Below are positions 6,019 to 6,138 of a DNA stretch of 6,138 bases, piece by piece. Under the pieces are notes generated by a model that worked only from the letters and a program-made list of their open reading frames with translations, ran no database searches and was not told where the DNA came from. The stretch is from Sedimenticola sp. (GTDB lineage: Bacteria; Pseudomonadota; Gammaproteobacteria; Chromatiales; Chromatiaceae), in the NCBI GenBank assembly GCA_026197195.1, contig JAPHUG010000117.1, positions 1-6,138 of the forward strand, in the 5' to 3' direction. The position numbers and the translations under genes are program-made. Positions within the stretch are counted from its first letter, which is position 1; each line of letters starts with the position of its first letter.

Positions 6019-6138
6019 CTGCTCAGCTTCGGGCGGAAGGTCGTAATAGATGGGTTTATTCGCTACGAATTTTATGCAAATAGCCGGTCGCTCATCACTG
6101 CGTGGATTGATCTACTGTATCTGGAAGCAGGCTTGCTC
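6019..6138 (-). pseudogene. Upstream DUF58-like coding sequence interrupted by an in-frame TAG
   Basis: Reading on from the DUF58 frame, the codons before the ATG give INPRSDERPAICIKF and, nearer the ATG, YYDLPPEAEQ, which look like the middle of a DUF58 protein (a strand, then the RPAI motif, then a DLPP-type segment). A TAG at 6114-6112 precedes this. On the other side of the TAG, still in the same frame, EQACFQIQ also resembles the family's strand before that motif. The other two minus frames also hit stops (TAA, TGA) here and do not look like the family. So the gene seems to continue past the edge but carries a nonsense codon. This could be a true mutation, a base-calling or assembly error near a sequence end, or amber read-through. 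The homology judgement is by eye. Confidence 0.5.

Overview
The window reads as chromosomal DNA of a gammaproteobacterium. The evidence is the gene set (a PqiA-type membrane protein, a TgpA transglutaminase with a DUF58 partner, a rubrerythrin), ordinary Shine-Dalgarno and sigma70-like signals, and even, moderately GC-rich codon use in every gene. A sulfur-oxidising or Chromatiales-like lineage is a guess from overall look, not something the sequence proves. I see no tRNA, rRNA, CRISPR array, insertion sequence or integrase.

Layout, left to right. Positions 1-674 (minus) hold the N-terminal part of a PqiA-family inner-membrane protein with an unusual periplasmic extension; its C-terminus is beyond the window. 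A 172-bp divergent intergenic region (675-846) carries a palindromic AAACC/GGTTT cluster and an extended -10 promoter. Positions 847-1956 (plus) encode an atypical beta-hydroxyacid dehydrogenase-like NAD-binding protein. It is joined by a TTGA stop/start overlap to a ten-helix EamA/DMT transporter (1953-2867). A good sigma70 promoter, starting inside the end of the transporter gene, drives a rubrerythrin (2914-3492).

Converging on rubrerythrin with only 16 bp between them is a minus-strand pair: a DUF58 protein (from the right edge to 5476) and a TgpA-type transmembrane transglutaminase (5479-3509), joined by an ATGA overlap. This is two thirds of the widespread MoxR-DUF58-TgpA module; a MoxR ATPase would be expected to the right of the window.

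Functionally there are three units: envelope lipid/stress homeostasis (PqiA-like), an uncharacterised dehydrogenase plus transporter pair followed by a peroxide-reducing rubrerythrin under its own promoter, and the envelope-associated DUF58-TgpA module. No clearly new system is visible. The points most worth a second look are an in-frame amber codon that interrupts DUF58-like sequence near the right edge, the divergent active site of the dehydrogenase with its coupled transporter, and the non-canonical N-terminal extension of the PqiA-like protein.
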